From Hysterium pulicare CBS 123377 (taxonomy: Eukaryota > Ascomycota > Dothideomycetes > Hysteriales > Hysteriaceae): DNA of 64,000 bases. A program made the translations under genes and the position numbers. The DNA is taken from NCBI GenBank assembly GCA_000467715.1, contig AJFK01000453.1:1-64000 (forward strand). The letters run 5' to 3'. The notes under the pieces are model-generated. The model made no database searches. It saw only the letters and a program-made list of their open reading frames with translations, and had not been told where the DNA came from. Shown here one piece after another: positions 44,059 to 56,362 of the stretch; within the stretch, counting starts at the first letter, position 1, and each line of letters starts with the position of its first letter.

Positions 44059-47000
44059 TTAGTTAAATGCCTCAGGGTTGTCTTCAAAATATGCCGACTT
44101 GCGAGAACCTCCAAATTGATGTGGGCTTGGGCTTTCATCTCGCCTAGATTGCGGTCCAGTATAGTATGGTTTGGGCTGATTTGGTGCTGTTTGAGGGTAC
44201 CGTCTAGACTGCTGATCTTGGTGTATTGACGTCCGGCGGGATCTGTATGTCATGTTTTGATCAGAATTCTGGGAGGATAAGCCGAACTCCATAGGGCTGT
44301 CGTATGGATGGGAATTCTGGTACGGGGCGCGATAAGCATCGGAGGATGCCAGACCAGTCCGCCTATCATGTAAGAGACTTCCTTGCTCATCGTTTCTCGA
44401 GTCTGGTGTATATGGCATTGGACTCTCGTAGTTGCGTTGATCGCGATATCCTCGACTGCGTGGTTCAAGCGGCGTTTCAAAATTGATTCTCCCATCGGAA
44501 CTTGACGGCGCTGGAGTAAAAGGATCCACCAAGTTCCTCGTTCCTAAGTCTTTAATGCCAAGGCTCTTCGTAGCTTTGAGGTTGTCGGCGCGTTCGCCAT
44601 GGAAAAGTGCTCTGGCTGCATCATTTCGGCCTCTGGCCTCCTTCATATAGAAATCAAACTCATCAGTGACCTTCGCCACGACTTTGAAGTGGGTATCGTC
44701 CAGAATTGGCTTTGGACATTCGGCATTTGGGATTTCGCCTCTTTCGCGACGCGCTATTCGCCGAGCATACTCAGCATGCATAGCATTGTAAGCCAATGAC
44801 GACGCTATTTGAAAGGCATTTCGTATTTGCCGGCCGTTCCAGGGTATACCATTGTCAGCTATCGTATCATCGAATAGTCTAGTGGCGAAGCTCAGGATAC
44901 GGTCTTCGACGATGTGGAGTGGGGGCTCCTCCGCGATCTGACTGCGGGCTTTTGCAACTTCCTTCATTCGGGTGATGTTGACCTTGAATATTTCCACGGC
45001 TTGTGTTGTTCCGAGAGACGGATAGTACAAACTAATATGTATCCGGGATTTGAAAGCTTCGTCCAATGTTCCCACTCGGTTAGTTGTAAGAAAGAGAATT
45101 CCACTATAGTACTCAAGGACCCGTAAAAAGACTAGAGATGAATTAGTTGTGTTGAATCGATAAAGATGAATGGAGCAGTATTTGCGAACCTGACACTAGA
45201 GCATTTCGATTCAAGTCAAGATTGGATCTCGAAGAGAGAAACACATCAGCTTCATCGAGTAATAAGACACAGTCCCAGAGATGAGCCAGTCGAAATACAT
45301 TCATAAGATGCTTTTCAACCTCAGTTGGGGTGAGTCCGAGATCGCCACACGTGATGACGAAAAGCGGTTTCTGGTTCTCTAAGGCAACAGCCTCAGCAGT
45401 CGCAGTCTTCCCTACTCCAGGTACTCCATGGAGAAGTATGACCAGGCCCCGGCCTTTCCCTTGAATGAGGTCTTGGCTCAAACCTTCCGTATCAACTCTA
45501 GAAAGCAATGGGGTCCCGTTGGCCTGGTTGTCATCATGCCTCTTAACTTCTAGGTCATTTGGCTGGGTACTAGAAGGCGTCTGGGCTTGGGCTTTTGCAG
45601 ACCGAGCCGAGATTTTTCGTTCGAGGTCCTTTTTCATGAAGTGAGAGGACACAAGCCCCCTGACGATATCTTTGTAATCTGTGAGAATTTTGAGTCGCCC
45701 AAAAACGTTATGTTGTTGAGGTATTTGCTGTACAAACCGCACATCAAGTGGGGCAAATTTTCGGTCTCGAAGAATGTAAGCGAAAAGCCGTCTCGGTAGG
45801 AGAACGAGGTCTGAGTCCAGTATTTCAATAGTCGTTTTTTCTTTTGTGGAGTAAGAGTACTCTTTGAAAGACTTGATTAGTTGATCGTTATCGAAGTAAT
45901 CTCTTCTCTGCTCCATTGTAACTGAGTCATCCGACTGTACGTGTTCCTCCGTAGATTCATCTGTATTCCAATTGATGATTTCATATTCGTCTTCTTTCAT
46001 GGTCCAACCATCGCTCGTATCGCCGTAGACTGGATCATGGAACTGAGGCTTCCAAGTTTGGTAGGCCTGGAACGTCTCCGCAAAATCAACGATGACATGG
46101 CTCTCAACATATTCTGGGTATTTGATCTTAGAACCATAGTCAGTGCCTTCCATGACTGGTTCGCCAGTGGGCGTGGACGCAGCTGTCCAACCATCATATG
46201 ACAAGTGCCTCTTTTCGATACATTGCTTGAATTTTGCGCCTTCGTGTTTGAGGGTATTGAGAAGATCCGGATTTTCCATGTATCTGATTGGGTAGCAAGG
46301 GAGTTCTCTAACGTCTTTCTCGCCTTCGTACCGTCGGATCTTAAACAAGTGTTTAACGGGACCGTACGAGTTACCGTCAAAATCGATGTAATAGCAGAAG
46401 ACTCGGAAGAAGTTTTCCACGTTATTTTCATCATTCACTTCTCGATCAAACACATTAGCCCGTGGTTTTCTTCGCTGATCAAAAGACGGGTAACCCTGAT
46501 AATCTTCCGGTGGGTTGAGACAGTATACTCTCCAGACTAAGGTGGATTGGGAGAGACTCGAGTCTAGCGCATGCAAAAGCAGCTGTTAGCAATATCCAAC
46601 TCCGTCTTGCGATATGGCTCTGGTTTAGATGACTGACCTTTGTTTCTAGCATTTCCATGTCGGGGACGCACATCAGATGTTCGACTTGCATATACTAGTT
46701 CGCCCGTTCTGAACAGGAGCCAAAGATCTTCGAATCTAATCTTGGTACGAGACACTCCATCAAACATACTGTAGAGTGGCATGATTTGCTCTTCTACAAA
46801 GTTGACGTAGCATCTCACTGCTTTGACGGCTTCCAGGTCATACATGGCAGGGTTTTGTGCAACCTCATTCTCAAACTCATCATCATCTTGAACACTCACC
46901 TCACCATCTTCGGGTTTCTTATGGGATTCTGTGACTTCAGCCGACATTGCCTGAACTTCATCCTTCTTATCGAGTTGTAGTCCATGAGGAGACCCCTCTT

Positions 47001-47820
47001 TTTCATAGTGCTTAGCTTCGATGATCTGTAGGATATCCTTCATTTTCGGTTGGAAGTAGATCAACGCCCTAAAAGGCCTGAAGAAAGTCTGCGGGAAGGA
47101 TGTAGATAGACTCTCTCCTACCGCTTTGGCAAGATGGAAAATAATGGCTGGGGATTGGACGCGAACGCGTTGAATCCAAGTATTTTCGACAGTGCCACTA
47201 ATAGATGGTTTGGGTATCGCAGGCCTCTGCTCTTTCGCACTCTTCCCTTTAGCACGTCTCCTTCTCATCATGTTAACTTGTCGTACTTCGTGGAGCAGGC
47301 TGGCTCCAGCCACAAGCACGTCGATCACAAAGCGCCCATCCTCATCGGAGTAGCGATTCTTGAATTGATCAAAACTGACTTTTCTGACCTCCGGAATCAT
47401 TGGTTTCTCAGGCTTGGAGTCTTCTGCGTGATCGGATTTAGTGTCTCCTTCTTTTGCATTATCCTCGGCGTCCGAGTTTGGAAGGGGTAGCGAGGGTACA
47501 GTTAAAGAAAGATCGTTCGATTCTGCCAACTGAGGATCTAAAGCATCGGGTTCCGAGTTCTTTGTAACATGACTGGGCTCAGACGCCTTGGGATGGCCGG
47601 TCTCCAGAGCGGTCGCATCTTCAGTCTGAAGGCTGCCCTGGGGGTCTGGCGAGGCTGGCTTAAGTTCGGTATGGGCCGGTTCTAACTCCAAACAAGTGAC
47701 GGATGGTTTCAACGATTCATTTTTGGTATCAGATGTTTCGCTTTCCGGAGGAGCCAAGGTGACCTGGATTGCTTAGCTCTGGATACCACATGAGATAAGA
47801 ACACTTACGGCCTCTGCCAT
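44059..47820 (-). CDS. DUF7025-AAA+ ATPase
   Basis: The first exon is only 'MAEA' (47820-47809), spliced to 'VTLAPPESETSDTKN'. Further introns lie near 46660-46571 and 45180-45096. A long acidic Ser/Glu/Pro leader precedes 'VSFDQFKNRYSDEDGRFVID' and a DUF7025-type domain (around 'IRFEDLWLLFRTGELVYAS'). The AAA+ domain has Walker A 'GVPGVGKT', Walker B 'CVLLLDEADVFL', sensor 'ILFLTTNRVGTLDEAFKSRI' with an arginine-finger candidate, and the AAA lid ('WNGRQIRNAFQIASSLAYNA'). The C-terminal tail is Ser/Tyr/Arg-rich. The ATPase is expected to be active as a remodelling or unfolding motor. Such proteins are common and variable in Pezizomycotina and have no settled role. Confidence 0.93.
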
Positions 47821-48794
47821 GATCAGAACAGGACTCCACCTAGTTACTGGTTCTGTTAGGAAGAGTTGATATGAGAATGTATGATGCTAGCAAAATATTT
47901 GTGTAGAGAAATGAGCGATACGAGGGTCTTTAGGGCTCGATGGTGCTAACTAATTTGCTCGCCGCATAAGTCAGGACTCCTTGAGTATGAGGGAAGGAGC
48001 TGTGATCAATCGTCTGATAGGTCCTACATGTGTTTTCGGAAATTGATTCGTATGCGGGCGTACTTTACGGATGCTCTCTTCTGCTGCCGGTGAACCCGAG
48101 TACCCTGCACGGGAAGTCCGGCGTCAACCCATCACCTTCTAGCATTCTAACATTCTCAAATCTATGCATGTTGACTGCATCTTAGCTTACATAGCAAATT
48201 GCAATTGGATAGCCTTGTCGTCTCGTAAACTGCAGATGCAGGGTACATTCGATTTGGTGTCGATAGGCTATTCGGAACCTCCGCAATTGTCAGATGGAAG
48301 GAGGCAAGGCAGGAAAGTGCAACTAATTGGTTGGATAGGACTCGGGATCGGCAAGGCAATGAGGCTGAAAACCGGAAACGGGAGTTGTTTGCTGTCAGCT
48401 CGATTAATCAGTCCAATGAGCATAGTCCGACAAGCATTGACTCTGCAGCCTTCTCTACGTGCATCTGTCTAGGCTAGGCGAGACGCCAGTTGTATCAGCC
48501 AATACTGCGTATGTCCGCCAGCCCCAACGTATGCTTATGAATGAGATGCATACGTCAGCTTCGTAATGGCGTTCAAGCTGAAGATAGGAATGCAGCCTTG
48601 AAGATAACCTTCCCATTCAGAGTGACTAAATTTTATTCGCATCCTGGCCGATATGATACGGGCGGTCACTGGTCAATCTGCTTTATGTGAGAGATATTCA
48701 TTGACATTCGCGCTGAAGTGGGCGACAATCCTTAGGCTCCAAAGTCCATCTATTTGCTGTTTTCCCGATTTTTTTCCAGATCGAAAACGAGTCC
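47821..48794. other. divergent intergenic region
   Basis: Between the AAA gene and the DUF7708 gene, which start away from each other. No gene or repeat recognised. Confidence 0.5.
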
Positions 48795-51114
48795 TATGGC
48801 GGACATCGAAGCAAGAAGTGACGCAGAGTCAAGAAATGCCGTGGTCAGCTTTATCGGGAAAAAGGCCTCTGATGGCGACATACCTGCTCTCCAAGTACGG
48901 TCACGCTACAATCACATCACCGGCGAGTTCGAGCTTCCTGACGACCCCGGGCAATTATCACAATCTGAGAACAATACTTCCGAAAGGCCTCTTAATCAAG
49001 AAGATTTGAAACAGGCCCTTCTCAAATACAAAGAGTTAAACATAACTTCCCATCTCGAAGTTGACATAGAAAATTGTTCCTGGGAGAATGTTTTCACTCA
49101 AATGGGCAGTGCGCGAGACAAACACGAAGAAGAAGCGAATCACCTCAAGGGCTTTCTTCGTAAATTGTGGAGGAAAGCGGGAGAAAGATCCGACGATGCC
49201 ATGCCCCTTCTGGACCTGATTCCGGACGAGTACGGACTTGGGACTGTAAGAGCTGGCCTGGCTCTCTTCTTCGCTGTGAGACCCGCCATCTACGTTCGCA
49301 AAATGTTTTCCTAACCCTTTTGCGCATACAGTATGCAAAAAAATCCGTGGATAACGCCAACAAGATTTTGGCGGCCTTTGAAGACATACCGCTAATAATT
49401 ATAAGAGCACAATCTATGCGAAAGAATTTCCCCAAAAACATAGATCTGAAACACCACTGTGACGTCTTGTATCAAACGCTTTTGAAGTCGATGAGCGATT
49501 TGATAGGAGCCTTATTGCACAAAACCGAGGGTAATCCGAATTTCTCTTCCGTCGAATGCACTGGGGTATCGGCTTGAAGATTAAGGTACTGATTCTGACT
49601 TTGATACAGAGAAGAAACTACCCTCCTTCCTTTCAAAAAGGCCTTCGCAAGCGGCCACTGCGACGATAGATGCGATATTGAAAAAAGTGAAGGGAGAAGG
49701 CGATTCGCTTAAGAGGTTGACGGAGAACCTTTGGGAGGAATTGCTTGTCAAACAAGGTGACGGGATCGAGGACCTACGAACTCAAGGCAATAAGATTTTC
49801 CGCGTGGTTGCGAAGAGTGATGTTAAGATTCAATCCCTCATCAAGAAGGCCGATAGGAATCATCGAACCGCCTTGAAAAGTGCCGCTGAAGTTGCAAATA
49901 TTGGCGGGAGAACAAGGGAAATTCAGTTCACCGGAAACGATACGTACGAAGTCGCCAAGGATGTCAAACTTGGGGTCACGGAGGTTGGCAGGAGACTGGG
50001 TGGCGTAGAACGTGGTGTTGAGGCCATGCAAGTCTTGCCAAAAATGCTTGAGACATATGCGCTGGCAGAGAAGGCAACGTTTGCAGCTGCTATCGAAGCG
50101 GCCAACTCGCATAGTATCGGGGCCTTGAATGCTTTAATCCCATTTCTACAAGATGCTCTCAAAGAAATGGAAGGTCAGTTTCCGAGGAGAGTATGGGATT
50201 AGCAGACGTTTAGTAACAATTCTGCAGTGGCCCATGTCAACCAACTGGCCAAAGAAGACCAAGAACGATCCTTGATGTTTGAGGAGCTTCTGCTCAAGGC
50301 TCTTAGCATACCCACCGGGCATCCTGCGGATGATTTTGTCTTCCTTTTGAGGGAAGCAGGGGAGTTCGACACTGTATCGCTGGGTCAAGCATACAGCCTC
50401 CTACGAATGGACCAATTCCGAACATGGCTTCGCTCCCAAAGGCCGGAATTCTTAATCGTCAATGGTGGAATAGAACCTTTGGGGGCCTCTAGGATATCTG
50501 CAATGTCGTGTGTCTCTGCCTCACTCATTGCGGGTATACAGAAAGTGCAGAAGGGCGCAGTGTCCCTCTATTTTTTCTGCGCTCTTCATACGTCCGTGAA
50601 GCTGGTTGGACCTGGCGGCCTTGTGCGAAGTCTAGTGTGGCAGATTCTAATAGAGCTCACCAGTCGACACATTCTCAGCCTCGAATTCATCCATTCACGC
50701 TCTCTACGTTACGCTATCGAACAACGCGATATCCGAGCAATGTGCCAAACATTTCGACAGCTTATTGCGCAACTTCCCTGGGATACTCCTGTCTACTGTA
50801 TTCTGGATGATATTTCATGGTTTCAGCAGCCTGAGTGGCAGAAAGACGTCGACTACGTTGTAGAGGAGCTTCGAAAGCTTGCCCAGGACGACAAACTGCG
50901 TCCAACCTTTAAAGTTCTGGTGACTAGCGCGTATAGGGCTAACACTATTAACTGGAAGATTACCGAAGAGCAGTGTGTTTCCATTCGACCAGAATTTTCT
51001 GACAACGATATCATATCTGAAAGATTTATAGTCGAAGAAATCCGGCAGCTTCATAACGCTGGAGAGCGGCGACAAGATAGTGATACTGAGGACGTACCGG
51101 AGGATTATTTGTGA
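48795..51114 (+). CDS. DUF7708 protein with P-loop-less STAND-like region
   Basis: ATG at 48795 (MADIEARSDAESRN). Introns lie near 49275-49331, 49531-49610 and 50175-50228. Residues about 100-230 match the DUF7708 layout ('LLDLIPDEYGLGTVRAGLAL', then 'HCDVLYQTLLKSMSDLIGAL'). A coiled region follows, then an NTPase-like part. Where a P-loop is expected there is 'FLIVNGGIEPLGASRISAMS', lacking G-K-S/T. Next come 'VSLYFFCALHTSVKLVGPGG', 'VRSLVWQILIEL' and a Walker B-like 'TPVYCILDDISWF'. DUF7708 is common as an N-terminal domain of fungal NLR-like (STAND) proteins. Here no repeat sensor domain follows, and ATP binding is doubtful. It lies next to the HeLo gene, so a regulator of cell death is a fair guess. 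Confidence 0.82.
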
Positions 51115-51184
51115 AAATAGGCTGCCGTAAAAATTTCTGGTCGATTTCCAATATATGTGCATCTTCTTCTATGTGCAGGAAAAT

Positions 51185-52848
51185 TAAACAGATAAACCGG
51201 TCAATTGAAGTAGAATCTGCCATGTCAGTCACACCCTTATAGAACAAGAAGGACATCCTACCTTTTCTATATATCTCACCCAATCAAGATATCGTCTTCG
51301 TCCTTAAACTCCTGCTCATCACTAAAGTCCGGATTTGTCTTGTCGAGACAGGTCAAACAAGAAATCACGATAGCCGTGTACTTGTCTCCCATATGCCTCG
51401 GCAAGTCTTTCTTTGCGAGTGTAACCAAGGCATCTTTGAAAACAAAAGCTTTTGCGACTTGATCCCCCTCTTGGATCTTAGTGATTGGTAGAAGCTGGGA
51501 GGGTGCGGCATCACCACCCTCCGCGTCATACGTGACGAATGATTGCCACAAGCCCACTTCCAGCATGCACACGCCCAGACTATAGATGTTGTGTTACATC
51601 ACGTACTCATCTTCAGGCCTTAGTCCTTGACGATGCGGATGGCGATATAATGCTTTCTCCCAAGCGTCGTCTCCAGCGCGAAATGTTCGTCCGTCTGCGG
51701 GGCGGAACTTCTCGAAGCCTAGTAGGAACAAGGAGGAGAGAGGGAATTCGTCGCTGTCGAACACAACAGCCGTGTCTGGCCATACGCTCTTGTGCACGAT
51801 CCGTATGTGTGTATGTAACTCACCAATTGCGCTAGCTGCTGGGCAATGTGGAAGCGGACACTGAGGGGGGTGTCCGGATTAGTTGAGATAAGAATGTTCC
51901 CCAAGCTTTGAGGATTCCGCAACCCGGGCGGGATGTAAAAGATGAAGTCATAGGAAATGATTTTACGGGATCCGTTGTAGACTCGGACGACACCTCGACA
52001 CTGCAGCAGACCAAGGGCTACAGGATCTGTTCCCGCGAGCTTTCGGGCTAGGTCCGGAACATCCTTTTCGAGGATTTTTCCGTTTACCTCAGGAAGGTAT
52101 GCAACGGAGTCCAGGATGTAACTGCTTGTCGTTTGATCTCTGCATGACCATAGCTGTGCAATAAGGAATCTCTCTTCTCTGTGCAGATGCAAGACCTCCC
52201 TCTGGAAGAAAGATCGAAGTCCGGGTTGAGTTCTCAGGCTTCAGCAAATTTCGCACATTCTTTGCCGTAGCAATAGAGCCACCTATCGTTTTCGCGTCAT
52301 CGTCTTCTCCCTTTCGCAGCTCCTCATCGATCACAGGATTCAAAATCTTCATCACCGGAAACCAAGACAGATCGAACATCTTCTGCCAATTCTGCAGCTC
52401 CTCGATTGCTTTATCCAAACTTTCCTCGACCCACACATCTTTGAACCTTTTGACCTCATCACCCGGTTTGCTAGAGCCGTCGCCGTTTGCCTTTTTCTTT
52501 TTCAACACCCGCTGGGCTTGGACGATCGCTTCCTCCACCTTCGCGCGCAGATTTTGTAGAATCCGGCCTTGTAGGATCTGGAGCTCTTGGTCGAGGGTCT
52601 TCCAAATAGGTTTTAGGAGTTCGATTTGCTGGCGGGTCCGCGCCCAGTTAACCTCGATGCAGAGGACGCGGTCATGTAGCTCACTTTCGGCGGCTCTGAA
52701 GGAGGCATAGGCGTCGATGAGGATTTTGCCGTATCTAAGGTGTGGGAGGCTCTGTTAGTGGGAGGGGAAGAGTAGATGGATTGGTCTTGTCGTACTTGAT
52801 AACCAGGTCAGCAGTGCCAAGAGCGGCCAGCGCGAGCTCGACCGACAT
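51185..52848 (-). pseudogene. broken HeLo-pseudokinase gene
   Basis: Starts MSVELALAALGTADLVIK at 52848, typical of HeLo/prion-inhibition domain proteins, followed by helices ('LHDRVLCIEVNWARTRQQIE', 'KAIEELQNWQKMFDLSWF'). The second half is a kinase-like domain lacking the catalytic motifs ('LVSYIHTYG', 'SSLFLLGFEKFRPADGRTFR', 'YSLGVCMLEVGLW'). HeLo domains are membrane-damaging cell-death modules in fungal allorecognition, and the pseudokinase part probably senses or regulates. The reading frame looks broken in about three places in the second half, so I treat it as a fossil; the first half is intact. It starts 160 bases from the divergent kinase gene. Confidence 0.75.
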
Positions 52849-53008
52849 GTTCTCAGGCTCAAATTCAACCTCAACATGAAACTCAACCTCAGAAACTCCT
52901 CAACAGTCTCCAGTCTGCGTTACGCGTCGTTCCTTGGTCAGGGAAAGATCGACACTAGGTCGACTTGGGCACAAAAACGACTTGTGTGGCACAAGATTGC
53001 GTTGCTAA

Positions 53009-54564
53009 GTGATCGGGGACCTGATCAGAGACTCAAAGTTAAAGTTGACATTCCGTAACAGTTACGCAAAACACGTGATCGATATATCCGGTCCAAATGT
53101 GCGTCAAAGGAAAGTTAGGCAAGAGCAGCGTTGGCGGAGAGTGAAGTGCCTTGGAGAAGGATCGTATGGGACGGTTTGGCTGGAGAATTTATTAGCTGGT
53201 CAGAGTCAAATCAACGAACGAGCGGTCAAGGTGATCAGAAAACGGTTCCATAAGTCAGAACCAATTGACTATAGCCGGGAGTTGGAGGCTCTTGCGAAGT
53301 TTTCCCACCGGAATGTGAGCCAAACTTCAGCCTAGTTCTGTCCTGGACATACCTACTAACCAGATCTTCGTACAATTCGTGTTTCATTGAATCGTTCGGT
53401 TGGTTTGAAGACGAAAACTCCGTGTTCATCGCAATGGAGTATTTTCCGCTTGGTGATCTGCAGGACTATGTGACCACGACTCTGTCGGAGGTAGAAGTTC
53501 AGCAGATATCTTATCAGGTACTCGAGGGGCTGAGCTTTATGCACGGAAATGGATTTGCACATCGCGACTTGAAAACATCAGTAAACAATTTCATACAACA
53601 CCTTGTCTTTGAAAGGAATGCATCTAAGCGGGCTTGGAACATTTTAGTGAGGTCTTCTAGCCCAGACTGGTGGGTAAAGATTGGAGACTTTGCTATCAGC
53701 AAGCGAGCCGAAGAAGGCATGACCGCACTCCGGACTATCAGTGGCACGCCATGGTTCATCGCTCCGGAGGTACTCGTCCAAAATGGACTATTAGACTCCG
53801 AGGGTCTTGAGAATATCCGTGAATACACGGTTACACTGGATATATGGTCTCTAGGAGAAATCATTTTCCGCGCACTTACCCAAAAACCACCTTTTCTAAG
53901 GAATTTGGCGGCATACATCAGAGATACCGTGCAATTTTCCTTCAGTGAGCTCCGCGTTCAAAATGTCTCTGATGATGGCTGCGAGTTCATCGCCAGAGTG
54001 ATTAAACCGAAACCAAAAGATCGACCAACCGCCTCGGAAGCGTTGAGCCATCGATGGATTGCATCCCAGAAACCGGCTTCGCCGCGGTCGTCGGAAGAGC
54101 TACAAAGGTACACAAGTGGTTTAACTTTCTATTCCACTGAAGCTAACTCCTGTATATCCGAGCCCGAGTCTATTGAAATGGCCAACGATGCTAGCTCGAG
54201 TTCATTGACCGTTGATGATGGTGTCGCTATTCTGGAGCCATCAGCTGTTTGGAGCACCGTCGGACAGCCCTCACCCTGCTCTATGAATCCTGGACTTGGA
54301 GATTTTTATGCGAGTCCTCCGACATCTACTAAGGATGATCTCGACTGGCATCGGTTACCTCGATTGGGCAATGCCGTTCCAGTACACCTTCGGCAATATA
54401 GCAGAATTGAAGATAATACGCCCACGCGGTTAAAAACCAAAGCCGTGAAGAAGAAAACTAGTGATGGGAGAATTCGTACTCGGAATGAGCTCTCTGAATC
54501 ATTGACCTATACCATAGTAATCCCGCACTCCTCGCATATTGTCAGACTTCAAGGGAAAAGGTGA
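53009..54564 (+). CDS. serine/threonine protein kinase, N-terminus unclear
   Basis: The frame opens at 53009 without an ATG; the first exon is not evident. The domain has a glycine loop 'LGEGSYGTVWLE', the lysine in 'ERAVKVIRKRF', 'IAMEYFPLGDLQDYV', catalytic 'GFAHRDLK', then 'VKIGDFAISKR' where the usual DFG is DFA, 'GTPWFIAPEVL' and 'LDIWSLGEIIFRALTQKPPF'. An intron at about 53318-53370 does not restore a common frame by itself, so a shift, an unseen splice or a base error lies near it. A second in-frame intron (about 53581-53628) is likely after HRDLK. Sequences before the domain ('RDSKLKLTFRNSY', 'VRQEQRWRRVKCLGEG') match a HeLo-associated fungal kinase group. It may be inactive or decaying. 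Confidence 0.65.
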
Positions 54565-55975
54565 TCATCTACCCCCACGTTCAACACCGCACCAGAAGCA
54601 CGATTGGCCAGCTTAAAATCCACCATGGGGCATTGAGGCTTCATCCCAGTAGTGCTTAATGGAACGGCATAGGAATCTGGTTCATGATGAAAAGATACCG
54701 TGCAGGGCTTTTCCAACAAGTTGTTTAGTCCCGTCCGGATCTTCGAGCCCTTCCACTGCGCCGTATCATGTCCGCGCTCGTACTTTGTCTCGGTATTGAA
54801 AACATCGAGATGAGGCTTGCCAGGTTTGTATTCATCGATATGTAGCTTTCTAAATTCCAGTTCTTCTAACTGCGGCATTTTGAGCAACGTTTCGAACAAG
54901 AGAGTCCAAAATCGGAATCCCGCAGAGCAGTCATCAATGGAAACGTTGAACATAGGAGTTTTGAACACTTCAGCAAGTTTCGGTAAGTGTTTCTTAACTC
55001 CAAAAACGCGAATACGTTTTAGATTTCCGAATGGACCGATTGGATAGTACACGCCTCTGGTCGGTGTAATATAACTAAACTGGAACATGGCCTCAGGATG
55101 GAAATGATCAAGCAACAGCTCTTCACAGCCACACGATTCCAGTGCGGTCAAGGTTCTGTACGTAAATGAGTCGTCGGCCTCCAAGATCATTACGATATTG
55201 AGGTTCTCCAAATGGCGTGTCAGATGGCCAAGATCAAGCTCGCGCACGGTTTGCCAAGTTGCAAGGATAGGATCCTGTCCGTCTTTCCGAAAGTTCCTAA
55301 TGCCTTGGGGCGAGTAACTTCCGCCTTCAAGTTTTAATTTTGGCGTCCAAGACCCAGTCTTCGAAGTACCTTTTCGATGGTGCGGCAGACATAGGGTTTA
55401 TACGCAATTATGAGAGAAGGATCACATTGATACCTTGCTGGTATGTCAGGGCTGAAGCTGATATTGACCCGACGAAAGATTTCGTTTACTCCCCAGCTTG
55501 GAGCACATGTTGGAATGCCCTCCCAACTGCGCCGCCGCCAGTCGGGCTGTCCGCGAAAGTCGATCCATATGGACGTCAGGTTCGGAAACCCGGAAATTGC
55601 TTTGGCGAGCATATCCACGTCGGTTCCGGATTCCTTCATTTGCTCATACTCCCTAAGCAAGTTCCTCAGATTGGTCATATTCTGTAGGCTCTTTCCAGAA
55701 AATGCTTGGGTTGAATGATAAGGGTTGAATATAACTTCGGAGCCCACAAATAAGTTCTTGACGTGTCGGGCGTAATCTGGAACTTCGGAGATGCGAACGA
55801 CATGTCGTAGGCTCAGCGGATGTAGCATGACCCGGACGGTCTCGAAACATTGGTGAAAGGCAAATTTCGAGACTTTCCTTGTGACGCGGCGGAGGGAAAG
55901 TTTATCAGTGAGATTGTCGAGATAGTTGAACACTTTATCGACGAGCTCAGTTGGTAAATCGTGGAAAGTTGGCAT
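54549..55975 (-). pseudogene. F-box protein with a frame break
   Basis: ATG at 55975 (MPTFHDLPTELVDKVFNYL) begins an F-box. The frame runs to 55334 ('KVLRRLGLGRQN'), and the homologous continuation lies one frame over, from about 55360 down through 55247 to 54549 ('GIRNFRKDG', 'TVRELDLGHL', 'VFGVKKHLPKLAEVF', 'TAQWKGSKIRTGLNNLLE'). The paralogue at 56363-57754 is unbroken through the same place and has no intron there, so a one-base shift or a sequence error is likely. It overlaps the 3' end of the kinase frame by 16 bases, tail to tail. Confidence 0.7.
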
Positions 55976-56362
55976 CTTTACCAGAGCGTATTTCGTGATG
56001 AGTAACGACTGGTTGCGGAAGAATATTTTTTCTCATGTACCTTGACTCTGGCTTCGTCCATACGTTTGTCGGTGAATGAATCCACATTCAGAAATCACCC
56101 TGGTAAAAATACTCAGGTGAATAATGTTCCGAACTTCTAAGAACTCCCAGTACTTCATGCAACCTTTCTTCACCTGTCACTTCTCTATTATGAAAGCATC
56201 ATCTTGTCCATTTATTTGCTCTGCAATTCACTAAACTTCATACCTTTACCTGTTACTTATAAACTCTTTACCAATTAGGTTGACTCTTAATCCGCTACAA
56301 CAACTCCACTACACAAAGGCCGTCGCTCCCAAAAGAACTGGTTGTATCACCACTCACGAAGA
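55976..56362. other. divergent promoter between F-box paralogues
   Basis: Nearly 390 bases shared by the two head-to-head F-box genes. It is AT-rich; no motif was assigned. Confidence 0.5.
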
